Positions 1 to 10,297 of a stretch of DNA of 64,000 nucleotides are shown here, piece by piece. A program made the position numbers and the translations under genes. Source of the stretch: Gracilariopsis chorda (lineage: Eukaryota; Rhodophyta; Florideophyceae; Gracilariales; Gracilariaceae); the NCBI GenBank assembly GCA_003194525.1, contig NBIV01000121.1, positions 1 through 64,000 of the forward strand, given 5' to 3'. Below the pieces are notes generated by a model. The model searched no databases and was not told the DNA's origin. It saw nothing but the letters and a program-made list of their open reading frames with translations. Within the stretch, counting starts at the first letter, position 1. Every line of letters starts with the position of its first letter.

Positions 1-245
1 GCGCGACACGTTGCTTTGTGTAACTGGCTGGCACTGCAGTCATTATGGGAGTGCCAGCCAGTAAGCAGAAAGCTTTGCTGCTGCTGCTGCTGCTGAATTT
101 TTTGAATGGTGGGGAGGCGTTGCGCCAAATGGGTGATTTGCATGGCAAACGGGGGCGTGCAAGCGAATTTGTGGCGCAACGCCTCCCGTCAGTCAACAAC
201 ACCCCCCTCATACATGTGTAAATCATTAAGAGTGGGGTGTTGAGA
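1..245 (-). mobile_element. Helitron array, partial unit (5' end only)
   Basis: This is the 5' end of a further array unit that continues beyond the left edge of the window. Read on the minus strand it begins TCTCAACACC at 245. Visible parts are a subterminal inverted repeat with arms GGAGGCGTTGCGCCA (113-127) and its complement (172-186), a CTG-trinucleotide run (about 74-95), and a 12-bp perfect inverted repeat CTGGCTGGCACT (24-35 and 50-61). Its 1-70 segment matches 16000-16075, the 5' part of the mini-unit at the other end of the array, and not the other eight units, so the array holds at least two kinds of 5' region. Confidence 0.8.
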
Positions 246-394
246 CAAGAGGAAGCGGCCTTCGGCCGCGGGCGGCGCTGCGCGCGCCGCGGTGGAGGAG
301 TGATAAACAGCGGTGAGGAAAAAAGAGGGTGGAGAAAGCAAAAGCAGAAAAGCAAGTAGTTTAATTCAATGAAAGAAGAATGCAAGAGATATGA

Positions 395-1542
395 TTACGG
401 TTGTGGAGGGATGCAGAACTGAATGGCTTCAGGCAGCACTGGGTTGGCGATGGGAACAGGCATGGGATGAATTGTGTGCGCATTCGAGGGTGTAAGCTGC
501 GGATCATGCAGGAGCAGCACATGGTCGTTCCTTCGAACGCGCGACAATGCGACATACAACTGACCAGCGCAGAAGAAGTTGGATCGCACATCCACAACCA
601 AGCCATCCAACGTCTTTCCCTGTCCTTTGTGAACGGTAGCTGCAAACGCGAGACGAATGGGAAACTGCCTTCGAATCATGCGAATATCTGCGAAAGAAAA
701 CTCGAAGTCGATACGATGCAGGAGCTGTCGTTCGAGCACCTGTCTGTTCTCGTCGAATCGAGCCACCTGCATCGTAAATTGATCGACACGCACGACTACG
801 AACAGCTTTCCGTTGACCACAGCGGGATGCAGCACGTTCCGAATGACCATAACTGGCACACCAATCTTCAAGTCCAAGTTATGAGGCGGTACTACAGTAG
901 GCGCATACTGATACGCAAACTCGGGAACAAAGGTATTGGTGACGTCGGGCTCTGAGTTTGGTACACAGGTTTGTACTGTCGTAGCTGGCGGAAGAGTGAA
1001 GCGTTCACCAGGAAACAGATCCAGCGCTGCCGCATTGTGTTCATCGACCAACTGATTTGTGGAGGCAATGAGCATTTTGCTGAGATCCACATCCTCTTGC
1101 GTCGTGTTGTGAGCCACTTCCACAGGAATTGGTAGGCGGTTTGCATGCCACCGGTAGATCTGAGTGGTAGTGGAGCGTTGTTGGATATTGTGTTTCGTGC
1201 AATGGAACGCAACAGCGACGCAAATGCCGGATCATCCGCTTGGCGTACTTGTTCCGTGAGGTACAGCACTTGAACCGAGCACAATGTCCACAGATCACTC
1301 TTCCACGGCAATTCGTTGAGAATGTTTGTGTACACTCGTCTCACATTTCCACTTGGCTCGGCCTCCATGTACACCTGCGGCACCACTGGAAGCAGTCCGG
1401 TTGTAAGGATTGGTCTGCCTTTACTCACACACCGAAGTGTGCTTTCCGGCCCCAAGAGGTACGACACGGCGGCCGCCCCGGACCCTGCACAGCAAGCTGG
1501 TATTAGGTCCGGTAAACCCTCAGACTTCCTGATCGCCGTCAA
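395..1542 (-). pseudogene. Pif1-type helicase C-terminal fragment, unit 1, frameshifted
   Basis: Encodes the C-terminal part of a Helitron Pif1-like DNA helicase (family knowledge: SF1B helicase fused behind the Rep nuclease). Motif V (VHKGQGKTL) and motif VI (LYVALSRVR) are present. The first part comes from the 5' region of the element (residues such as [17 protein letters not shown]) and is joined to helicase motif III ([13 protein letters not shown]). The reading frame breaks near 1093, where one C of CCTCC is missing compared with the other units, so 395-1123 and 892-1542 lie in different frames. A second local change lies near 965-975. Walker A and motif II are absent, so the product could not act as a helicase even if the frame were open. 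Confidence 0.8.
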
Positions 1543-1820
1543 ACGACCAGTATACCACAGAAGAGCACCTGACTTTTCCCAGATCCGTGGTACTTAGTGG
1601 GTTACTCTTGTGGCGACCTGCACACGAGCTCGGCCTTGCCTAGGTCCCAGGCCAGCAAACAGTGCCCAAAGTAGCAAAAGGTTACGACACTGCGCTATTG
1701 GCCAAGCCTGAATGGGATGCAAAAAAGTGGTTAGGGTCAGCAAGCGAGATGCATTGGGCACTGCGCCAGTGCAGTATATACGTTTGTTGCAGGCAAGTCT
1801 GCAATGAAACTTCAGTATAC

Positions 1821-1926
1821 GCTGCACTGGCGCAGTGCAATTTGCACGTGTCGGAATGCACTGGCGCAGTGCAATTTGCGTGTCGGAATGTGCACTGGCG
1901 CAGTGCAATTTGCCACGTGTCGGAAT
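1821..1926 (-). repeat. 38-bp minisatellite of unit 1 (about 3 copies)
   Basis: Tandem copies built on TGCACTGgcgCAGTGCA, a 7-bp stem with a 3-nt loop, followed by AATTTGCCACGTGTCGGAAT. Two copies are shortened. CACGTG is itself a palindrome. The repeat sits between the 5' end of the element and the helicase fragment. Confidence 0.85.
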
Positions 1927-2358
1927 GAACAGGCGGGGTTTTGCTGCTGAGTGGCTGGCACAACAATTTGATTGTATTGCAAGCCATTCAGCAGCCATTG
2001 CACAGTCAACTTGCAGCAGCAGCAGCTAATTAACTGAACGCTTTGCTGCTGCTGCTGCTGCTGAATTTTTTTAAATGGCAGGGAGGCGTTGCGCCAAATG
2101 GGCGATTTGCATGGGCAAACGGGGGCGTGGAAGAGGATTTTATGGCGCAACGCCTCCATTCAATCAAGAACACCCCCCTCATAGAGGAACAAATCATTAT
2201 AATGGAGAGACAAGAGGAAGCGGCCTTCGGCCGCGGGCGGCGCTGCGCGCCGCAGTGGAGGAGTGATAAAACAGCGGTGAGGAAAAAAGAGGGTGGAGAA
2301 TGCAAAAGCAGAAAAGCAAGTAGTTTAGTTCAATGAAAGAAGAATGCAAGAGATATGA

Positions 2359-3453
2359 TTACGGTTGTGGAGGGATGCAGAACTGAATAGCTTCAGGCAG
2401 CACTGGGTTGGCGATGGGAACAGGCATGGGATGAATTGTGTGCGCATTGGAGGGTGTAAGCTGCGGATCATGCAGGAGCAGCACATGGTCGTTCCTTCGA
2501 ACGCGCGACAATGCGACATACAACTGACCAGCGCAGAAGAAGTTGGATCGCACATCCACAAACCAAGCCATCCAACGTCTTTCCCTGTCCTTTGTGAACG
2601 GTAGCTGCAAACGCGAGACGAATGGGAAACTGCCTTCGAATCTTGCGAATATCTGCGAAAGAAAACTCGAAGTCGATACGATGCAGGAGCTGTCGTTCGA
2701 GCACCTGTCTGTTCTCGTCGAATCGAGCCACCTGCATCGTAAATTGACCGACACGCACGACTACGAACAGCTTTCCGTTGACCACAGCGGGATGCAGCAC
2801 GTTCCGAATGACCATAACTGGCACACCAATCTTCAAGTCCAAGTTATGAGGCGGTACTCCAGTAGGCGCATACTGATACGCAAACTCGGGAACAAAGGTA
2901 TTGGTGACGTCGGGCTCTGAGTTTGGTACACCGTCAGGTTGTACTGTCGTAGCTGGCGGAAGAGTGAAGCGTTCACCAGGAAACAGATCCAGCGCTGCCG
3001 CATTGTGTTCGTCGACCAACTGATTTGTGGAGGCAATGAGCATTTTGCTGAGATCCACATCCTCCTTGCGTCGTGTTGTGAGCCACTTCCACAGGAATTG
3101 GTAGGCGGTTTGCATGCCACCGGTAGATCTGAGTGGTAGTGGAGCGTTGTTGGATATTGTGTTTCGTGCAATGGAACGCAACAGCGACGCAAATGCCGGA
3201 TCATTGGCTTGGCGTACTGTTCCGTGAGGTACAGCACTTGAACCGAGCACAATGTCCACATATCACTCTTCCACGGCAATTCGTTGAGAATGTTTGTGTA
3301 CACTCGTCTCACATTTCCACTTGGCTCGGCCTCCATGTACACCTGCGGCACCACTGGAAGCAGTCCGGTTGTAAGGATTGGTCTGCCTTTACTCACACAC
3401 CGAAGTGTGCTTTCCGAAGAGGTACGACACGGCGGCCGCCCCGGACCCTGCAC
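2359..3453 (-). pseudogene. Pif1-type helicase C-terminal fragment, unit 2, multiply frameshifted
   Basis: Same fused helicase fragment as in units 5 and 6 but the most damaged copy. Compared with its neighbours it has an extra A near 2560 (CACAAACC), a missing base near 3216 (GTACTGTTCC) and a 4-base deletion near 3416 (TTTCCGAAGAGG). The helicase part runs from 2359 to about 3260 and the 5'-derived part up to 3453. Motifs V and VI can be read only across frames. No Walker A. A neutral remnant is the simplest reading. Confidence 0.8.
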
Positions 3454-3781
3454 AGCAAGCTGGTATTAGTCCGGTAAACCCTCAGACTTCCTGATCGCCG
3501 TCAAACGACCAGTATACCACAGAGGAGCACCTGACTTTTCCCAGATCCGTGGTACTTAGTGGGTTACTCTTGTGGCGACCTGCACACGAGCTCGGCCTTG
3601 CCTAGGTCCCAGGCCAGCAAACAGTGCCCAAAGTAGCAAAAGGTTACGACACTGCGCTATTGGCCAAGCCTGAATGGGATGGAAAATAGTGGTTAGGGTC
3701 AGCAAGCGAGATGCATTTGGCACTGCGCCAGTGCAGTATATACGTCTGTTGCAGGCAAGTCTGCAATGAAACTTCAGTATA

Positions 3782-3909
3782 CACTGCACTGGCGCAGTGC
3801 AATTTGCCACGTGTCGGAATGCGCTGCACTGGCGCAGTGCAATTTGCCACGTGTCGGAATGCAGTGCAATTTGCCACGTGTCGGAATGAAATTTGCCACG
3901 TGTCGGAAT
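3782..3909 (-). repeat. 38-bp minisatellite of unit 2
   Basis: Two full copies of the hairpin plus CCACGTG unit followed by two shortened copies that keep only the AATTTGCCACGTGTCGGAAT part. Confidence 0.85.
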
Positions 3910-4319
3910 GTTTTGCTGCTGAGTGGCTGGCACACAATTTGATTGTATTGCAAGCCATTCAGCAGCCATTGCACAGTCAACTTGCAGCAGCAGCAGCAAT
4001 TAACTGAACGCTTTGCTGCTGCTGCTGCTGCTGAATTTTTTAAATGGTAGGGAGGCGTTGCGCCAAATGGCAGTTTGCATGGTAGGGGGCAACAGGGCGG
4101 TTTTTGGCGCAACGCCTCCATCAATCAAGAACACCCCCCTCATACATGTGTAAATCATTAAGAGTGGAGAGACAAGAGGAAGCGGCCTTCGGCCGCGGGC
4201 GGCGCTGCGCGCCGCGGTGGAGGAGTGATAAACAGCGGTGAGGAAAAAAGAGGGTGGAGAAAGCAAAAGCAGAAAAGCAAGTAGTTTAATTCAATGAAAA
4301 AAGAATGCAAGAGATATGA

Positions 4320-5474
4320 TTACGGTTGTGGAGGGATGCAGAACTGAATGGCTTCAGGCAGCACTGGGTTGGCGATGGGAACAGGCATGGATGAATTGTG
4401 TGCGCATTCGAGGGTGTAAGCTGCGGATCATGCAGGAGCAGCACATGGTCGTTCCTTCGAACGCGCGACAATGCGACATACAACTGACCAGCGCAGAAGA
4501 AGTTGGATCGCACATCCACAACCAACCAAGCCATCCAACGTCTTTCCCTGTCCTTTGTGAACGGTAGCTGCAAACGCGAGACGAATGGGAAACTGCCTTC
4601 GAATCATGCGAATATCTGCGAAAGAAAACTCGAAGTCGATACGATGCAGGAGCTGTCGTTCGAGCACCTGTCTGTTCTCGTCGAATCGAGCCACCTGCAT
4701 CGTAAATTGATCGACACGCACGACTACGAACAGCTTTCCGTTGACCACAGCGGGATGCAGCACGTTCCGAATGACCATAACTGGCACACCAATCTTCAAG
4801 TCCAAGTTATGAGGCGGTACTACAGTAGGCGCATACTGATACGCAAACTCGGGAACAAAGGTATTGGTGACGTCGGGCTCTGAGTTTGGTACACCGTCAG
4901 GTTGTACTGTCGTAGCTGGCGGAAGAGTGAAGCGTTCACCAGGAAACAGATCCAGCGCTGCCGCATTATGTTCGTCGACCAACTGATTTGTGGAGGCAAT
5001 GAGCATTTTGCTGAGATCCACATCCTCCTTGCGTCGTGTTGTGAGCCACTTCCACAGGAATTGGTAGGCGGTTTGCATGCCACCGGTAGATCTGAGTGGT
5101 AGTGGAGCGTTGTTGGATATTGTGTTTCGTGCAATGGAACGCAACAGCGACGCAAATGCCGGATCATCCGCTTGGCGTACTTGTTCCGTGAGGTACAGCA
5201 CTTGAACCGAGCACAATGTCCACAGATCACTCTTCCACGGCAATTCGTTGAGAATGTTTGTGTACACTCGTCTCACATTTCCACTTGGCTCGGCCTCCAT
5301 GTACACCTGCGGCACCACTGGAAGCAGTCCGGTTGTAAGGATTGGTCTGCCTTTACTCACACACCGAAGTGTGCTTTCCGGCCCCAAGAGGTACGACACG
5401 GCGGCCGCCCCGGACCCTGCACAGCAAGCTGGTATTAGGTCCGGTAAACCCTCAGACTTCCTGATCGCCGTCAA
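4320..5474 (-). pseudogene. Pif1-type helicase C-terminal fragment, unit 3, frameshifted near the end
   Basis: A frame of 348 codons (4428-5474) covers the 5'-derived segment, the motif III junction and the helicase up to the motif V region. It breaks near 4520, where ACCA is duplicated (CAACCAACCAAG). Motif VI therefore lies in another frame, and a 1-base deletion near 4387 shifts the tail again. The frame has no ATG before the MEAEPSG segment, so any initiation would be internal. Walker A and motif II are missing as in units 1, 2, 4, 5 and 6. Confidence 0.8.
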
Positions 5475-5748
5475 ACGACCAGTATACCAGAGAGCACCTG
5501 ACTTTTCCCAGATCCGTGGTACTTAGTGGGTTACTCTTGTGGCGACCTGCACACGAGCTCGGCCTTGCCTAGGTCCCAGGCCAGCAAACAGTGCCCAAAG
5601 TAGCAAAAGGTTACGACACTGCGCTATTGGCCAAGCCTGAATGGGATGCAAAAAGTGGTTAGGGTCAGCAAGCGAGATGCATTGGGCACTGCGCCAGTGC
5701 AGTATATACGTTTGTTGCAGGCAAGTCTGCAATGAAACTTCAGTATAC

Positions 5749-5865
5749 GCTGCACTGGCGCAGTGCAATTTGCACGTGTCGGAATGCGCTGCACTGGCGC
5801 AGTGCAATTTGCCACGTGTCGGAATGCACTGCACTGGCGCAGTGCAATTTGCCACGTGTCGGAAT
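5749..5865 (-). repeat. 38-bp minisatellite of unit 3 (3 copies)
   Basis: Three tandem copies of the TGCACTGgcgCAGTGCA hairpin plus TTTGCCACGTGTCGGAAT unit, the first lacking one C of GCCACG. Confidence 0.88.
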
Positions 5866-6294
5866 GAACAGGCGGGGTTTTGCTGCTGAGTGGCTGGCAC
5901 AACAATTTGATTGTATTGCAAGCCATTCAGCAGCCATTGCACAGTCAACTTGCAGCAGCAGCAGCTAATTAACTGAACGCTTTGCTGCTGCTGCTGCTGC
6001 TGAATTTTTTAAATGGCAGGGAGGCGTTGCGCCAAATGGGCGATTTGCATGGGCAAACGGGGGCGTGGAAGAGGATTTTATGGCGCAACGCCTCCATTCA
6101 ATCAAGAACACCCCCCTCATAGAGGAACAAATCATTATAATGGAGAGACAAGAGGAAGCGGCCTTCGGCCGCGGGCGGCGCTGCGCGCCGCGTGGAGGAG
6201 TGATAAACAGCGGTGAGGAAAAAAGAGGGTGGAGAATGCAAAAGCAGAAAAGCAAGTAGTTTAGTTCAATGAAAGAAGAATGCAAGAGATATGA

Positions 6295-7448
6295 TTACGG
6301 TTGTGGAGGGATGCAGAACTGAATAGCTTCAGGCAGCACTGGGTTGGCGATGGGAACAGGCATGGGATGAATTGTGTGCGCATTCGAGGGTGTAAGCTGC
6401 GGATCATGCAGGAGCAGCACATGGTCGTTCCTTCGAACGCGCGACAATGCGACATACAACTGACCAGCGCAGAAGAACTTGGATCGCACATCCACAACCA
6501 AGCCATCCAACGTCTTTCCCTGTCCTTTGTGAACGGTAGCTGCAAACGCGAGACGAATGGGAAACTGCCTTCGAATCTTGCGAATATCTGCGAAAGAAAA
6601 CTCGAAGTCGATACGATGCAGGAGCTGTCGTTCGAGCACCTGTCTGTTCTCGTCGAATCGAGCCACCTGCATCGTAAATTGACCGACACGCACGACTACG
6701 AACAGCTTTCCGTTGACCACAGCGGGATGCAGCACGTTTCCGAATGACCATAACTGGCACACCAATCTTCAAGTCCAAGTTATGAGGCGGTACTCCAGTA
6801 GGCGCATACTGATACGCAAACTCGGGAACAAAGGTATTGGTGACGTCGGGCTCTGAGTTTGGTACACCGTCAGGTTGTACTGTCGTAGCTGGCGGAAGAG
6901 TGAAGCGTTCACCAGGAAACAGATCCAGCGCTGCCGCATTGTGTTCATCGACCAACTGATTTGTGGAGGCAATGAGCATTTTGCTGAGATCCACATCCTC
7001 CTTGCGTCGTGTTGTGAGCCACTTCCACAGGAATTGGTAGGCGGTTTGCATGCCACCGGTAGATCTGAGTGGTAGTGGAGCGTTGTTGGATATTGTGTTT
7101 CGTGCAATGGAACGCAACAGCGACGCAAAATGCCGGATCATTGGCTTGGCGTACCTGTTCCGTGAGGTACAGCACTTGAACCGAGCACAATGTCCACATA
7201 TCACTCTTCCACGGCAATTCGTTGAGAATGTTTGTGTACACTCGTCTCACATTTCCACTTGGCTCGGCCTCCATGTACACCTGCGGCACCACTGGAAGCA
7301 GTCCGGTTGTAAGGATTGGTCTGCCTTTACTCACACACCGAAGTGTGCTTTCCGTCCCCAAGAGGTACGACACGGCGGCCGCCCCGGACCCTGCACAGCA
7401 AGCTGGTATTACGTCCGGTAAACCCTCAGACTTCCTGATCGCCGTCAA
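6295..7448 (-). pseudogene. Pif1-type helicase C-terminal fragment, unit 4, two frameshifts
   Basis: Same fused frame as unit 6, broken by an extra T near 6737 (CACGTTTCCG) and an extra A near 7127 (GACGCAAAATG). Pieces are 6295-6765, 6404-7204 and 6945-7448 in three frames. Motifs V and VI lie in the first piece. Because unit 6 is open and almost the same, these two indels are likely recent, or possibly assembly errors. Confidence 0.8.
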
Positions 7449-7726
7449 ACGACCAGTATACCACAGAGGAGCACCTGACTTTTCCCAGATCCGTGGTACT
7501 TAGTGGGTTACTCTTGTGGCGACCTGCACACGAGCTCGGCCTTGCCTAGGTCCCAGGCCAGCAAACAGTGCCCAAAGTAGCAAAAGGTTACGACACTGCG
7601 CTATTGGCCAAGCCTGAATGGGATGGAAAATAGTGGTTAGGGTCAGCAAGCGAGATGCATTTGGCACTGCGCCAGTGCAGTATATACGTCTGTTGCAGGC
7701 AAGTCTGCAATGAAACTTCAGTATAC

Positions 7727-7884
7727 ACTGCACTGGCGCAGTGCAATTTGCCACGTGTCGGAATGCGCTGCACTGGCGCAGTGCAATTTGCCACGTGTCG
7801 GAATGCGCTGCACTGGCGCAGTGCAATTTGCCACGTGTCGGAATGCGCTGCACTGGCGCAGTGCAATTTGCCACGTGTCGGAAT
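7727..7884 (-). repeat. 38-bp minisatellite of unit 4 (4 copies)
   Basis: Four near-perfect tandem copies of the hairpin plus CCACGTGTCGGAATG unit. Confidence 0.9.
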
Positions 7885-8320
7885 GAACAGGCGGGGTTTT
7901 GCTGCTGAGTGGCTGGCACAACAATTTGATTGTATTGCAAGCCATTCAGCAGCCATTGCACAGTCAACTTGCAGCAGCAGCAGCAAATTAACTGAACGCT
8001 TTGCTGCTGCTGCTGCTGCTGAATTTTTTAAATGGTAGGGAGGCGTTGCGCCAAATTGCAGTTTTGCATGCTCGTAGAGGGGCATACAGGGCGGTTTATT
8101 GGCGCACCGCCTCCCATCAATCAAGAACACCCCCCTCATACATGTGTAAATCATTAAGAGTGGGGTGTTGAGACAAGAGGAAGCGGCCTTCGGCCGCGGG
8201 CGGCGCTGCGCGCCGCGGTGGAGGAGTGATAAACAGCGGTGAGGAAAAAAGAGGGTGGAGAAAGCAAAAGCAGAAAAGCAAGTAGTTTAATTCAATGAAA
8301 AAAGAATGCAAGAGATATGA

Positions 8321-9472
8321 TTACGGTTGTGGAGGGATGCAGAACTGAATGGCTTCAGGCAGCACTGGGTTGGCGATGGGAACAGGCATGAGATGAATTG
8401 TGTGCGCATTCGAGGGTGTAAGCTGCGGATCATGCAGGAGCAGCACATGGTCGTTCCTTCGAACGCGCGACAATGCGACATACAACTGACCAGCGCAGAA
8501 GAAGTTGGATCGCACATCCACAACCAAGCCATCCAACGTCTTTCCCTGTCCTTTGTGAACGGTAGCTGCAAACGCGAGACGAATGGGAAACTGCCTTCGA
8601 ATCATGCGAATATCTGCGAAAGAAAACTCGAAGTCGATACGATGCAGGAGCTGTCGTTCGAGCACCTGTCTGTTCTCGTCGAATCGAGCCACCTGCATCG
8701 TAAATTGATCGACACGCACGACTACGAACAGCTTTCCGTTGACCACAGCGGGATGCAGCACGTTCCGAATGACCATAACTGGCACACCAATCTTCAAGTC
8801 CAAGTTATGAGGCGGTACTACAGTAGGCGCATACTGATACGCAAACTCGGGAACAAAGGTATTGGTGACGTCGGGCTCTGAGTTTGGTACACCGTCAGGT
8901 TGTACTGTCGTAGCTGGCGGAAGAGTGAAGCGTTCACCAGGAAACAGATCCAGCGCTGCCGCATTGTGTTCATCGACCAACTGATTTGTGGAGGCAATGA
9001 GCATTTTGCTGAGATCCACATCCTCCTTGCGTCGTGTTGTGAGCCACTTCCACAGGAATTGGTAGGCGGTTTGCATGCCACCGGTAGATCTGAGTGGTAG
9101 TGGAGCGTTGTTGGATATTGTGTTTCGTGCAATGGAACGCAACAGCGACGCAAATGCCGGATCATCCGCTTGGCGTACTTGTTCCGTGAGGTACAGCACT
9201 TGAACCGAGCACAATGTCCACAGATCACTCTTCCACGGCAATTCGTTGAGAATGTTTGTGTACACTCGTCTCACATTTCCACTTGGCTCGGCCTCCATGT
9301 ACACCTGCGGCACCACTGGAAGCAGTCCGGTTGTAAGGATTGGTCTGCCTTTACTCACACACCGAAGTGTGCTTTCCGGCCCCAAGAGGTACGTCACGGC
9401 GGCCGCCCCGGACCCTGCACAGCAAGCTGGTATTAGGTCCGGTAAACCCTCAGACTTCCTGATCGCCGTCAA
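8321..9472 (-). CDS. Fused 5'-region/Pif1 helicase C-terminal ORF, unit 5 (open, 383 codons)
   Basis: Open frame of 383 codons. Residues 1-47 derive from the element's 5' region, the counterpart of 20440-20640 in the related full-length element. From about residue 50 it is Pif1-type helicase from motif III on ([10 protein letters not shown]), with motif V VHKGQGKT at 305-312 and motif [11 protein letters not shown] at about 330-338. The frame shown starts at a TTG; the first ATG is at 9298, residue 59, giving 325 codons. Walker A and the DEASM motif II are missing, so ATPase activity is not expected. The element part of the frame is kept in phase across the deletion junction. It could be a retained nucleic-acid-binding fragment or simply a young remnant. 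Expression is unproven. Confidence 0.6.
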   Translation of the reverse strand: MTAIRKSEGLPDLIPACCAGSGAAAVTYLLGPESTLRCVSKGRPILTTGLLPVVPQVYMEAEPSGNVRRVYTNILNELPWKSDLWTLCSVQVLYLTEQVRQADDPAFASLLRSIARNTISNNAPLPLRSTGGMQTAYQFLWKWLTTRRKEDVDLSKMLIASTNQLVDEHNAAALDLFPGERFTLPPATTVQPDGVPNSEPDVTNTFVPEFAYQYAPTVVPPHNLDLKIGVPVMVIRNVLHPAVVNGKLFVVVRVDQFTMQVARFDENRQVLERQLLHRIDFEFSFADIRMIRRQFPIRLAFAATVHKGQGKTLDGLVVDVRSNFFCAGQLYVALSRVRRNDHVLLLHDPQLTPSNAHTIHLMPVPIANPVLPEAIQFCIPPQP

Positions 9473-9750
9473 ACGACCAGTATACCACAGAAGAGCACCT
9501 GACTTTTCCCAGATCCGTGGTACTTAGTGGGTTACTCTTGTGGCGACCTGCACACGAGCTCGGCCTTGCCTAGGTCCCAGGCCAGCAAACAGTGCCCAAA
9601 GTAGCAAAAGGTTACGACACTGCGCTATTGGCCAAGCCTGAATGGGATGCAAAAAAGTGGTTAGGGTCAGCAAGCGAGATGCATTGGGCACTGCGCCAGT
9701 GCAGTATATACGTTTGTTGCAGGCAAGTCTGCAATGAAACTTCAGTATAC

Positions 9751-9868
9751 GCTGCACTGGCGCAGTGCAATTTGTCACGTGTCGGAATGCGCTGCACTGG
9801 CGCAGTGCAATTTGCCACGTGTCGGAATGCACTGCACTGGCGCAGTGCAATTTGCCACGTGTCGGAAT
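9751..9868 (-). repeat. 38-bp minisatellite of unit 5 (3 copies)
   Basis: Three tandem copies of the hairpin plus CACGTG unit; the first has GTCACG in place of GCCACG. Confidence 0.88.
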
Positions 9869-10297
9869 GAACAGGCGGGGTTTTGCTGCTGAGTGGCTGG
9901 CACAACAATTTGATTGTATTGCAAGCCATTCAGCAGCCATTGCACAGTCAACTTGCAGCAGCAGCAGCTAATTAACTGAACGCTTTGCTGCTGCTGCTGC
10001 TGCTGAATTTTTTAAATGGCAGGAGGCGTTGCGCCAAATGGGCGATTTGCATGGGCAAACGGGGGCGTGGAAGAGGATTTTATGGCGCAACGCCTCCATT
10101 CAATCAAGAACACCCCCCTCATAGAGGAACAAATCATTATAATGGAGAGACAAGAGGAAGCGGCCTTCGGCCGCGGGCGGCGCTGCGCGCCGCAGTGGAG
10201 GAGTGATAAACAGCGGTGAGGAAAAAAGAGGGTGGAGAATGCAAAAGCAGAAAAGCAAGTAGTTTAGTTCAATGAAAGAAGAATGCAAGAGATATGA

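Larger units (their letters stand above)
246..2210 (-). mobile_element. Helitron array unit 1 (subtype A, 1965 bp)
   Basis: First complete unit of the head-to-tail array. Its 5' terminus is at 2210 (TCTCTCC on the minus strand) and its 3' terminus at 246 (...CTCTTG). Subterminal 15-bp inverted repeat arms lie at 2082-2096 and 2143-2157. A CAG/CTG snap-back repeat lies at 2013-2063, the 38-bp minisatellite at 1821-1926, the helicase remnant at 395-1542 and two adjacent GC hairpins at about 257-291. Subtype A is defined by helicase residues shared with units 3 and 5. Confidence 0.85.
2211..4172 (-). mobile_element. Helitron array unit 2 (subtype B, 1962 bp)
   Basis: 5' terminus at 4172, 3' terminus at 2211. 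Same order of parts as unit 1: subterminal inverted repeat, CAG/CTG snap-back, minisatellite (3782-3909), fused ORF and two GC hairpins. Subtype B carries K where A has M in the helicase segment ADIR(K/M)IRRQ, and G where A has D in V(G/D)QFTMQ. Its 5' end (GTGTAAATCATTAAGAG type) differs from that of unit 1 (GAGGAACAAATCATTAT type). Confidence 0.85.
4173..6148 (-). mobile_element. Helitron array unit 3 (subtype A, 1976 bp)
   Basis: 5' terminus at 6148, 3' terminus at 4173. Subtype A like units 1 and 5. Minisatellite at 5749-5865 (3 copies), helicase fragment at about 4320-5474, GC hairpins just inside 4173. The 3' junction sequence AGAGTGGAGAGA at 4161-4172 belongs to the neighbouring unit 2 and looks like a blend of the two 5' end types. 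Confidence 0.85.
6149..8173 (-). mobile_element. Helitron array unit 4 (subtype B, 2025 bp)
   Basis: 5' terminus at 8173, 3' terminus at 6149. Same length as unit 6 and visibly nearly identical to it. Minisatellite with 4 copies (7727-7884), one more than in subtype A units. Helicase fragment at 6295-7448. Confidence 0.86.
8174..10150 (-). mobile_element. Helitron array unit 5 (subtype A, 1977 bp)
   Basis: 5' terminus at 10150, 3' terminus at 8174. Subtype A with an uninterrupted helicase-fragment frame. Minisatellite at 9751-9868 (3 copies). Confidence 0.87.

Noticed and set aside
8327-8881. 184-codon plus-strand frame, recurring in units 1, 5 and 6 (196 codons in units 7 and 8)
   Set aside because: It lies opposite the helicase frame and is carried along by it; it has no recognisable domain, and the helicase motifs are on the minus strand.
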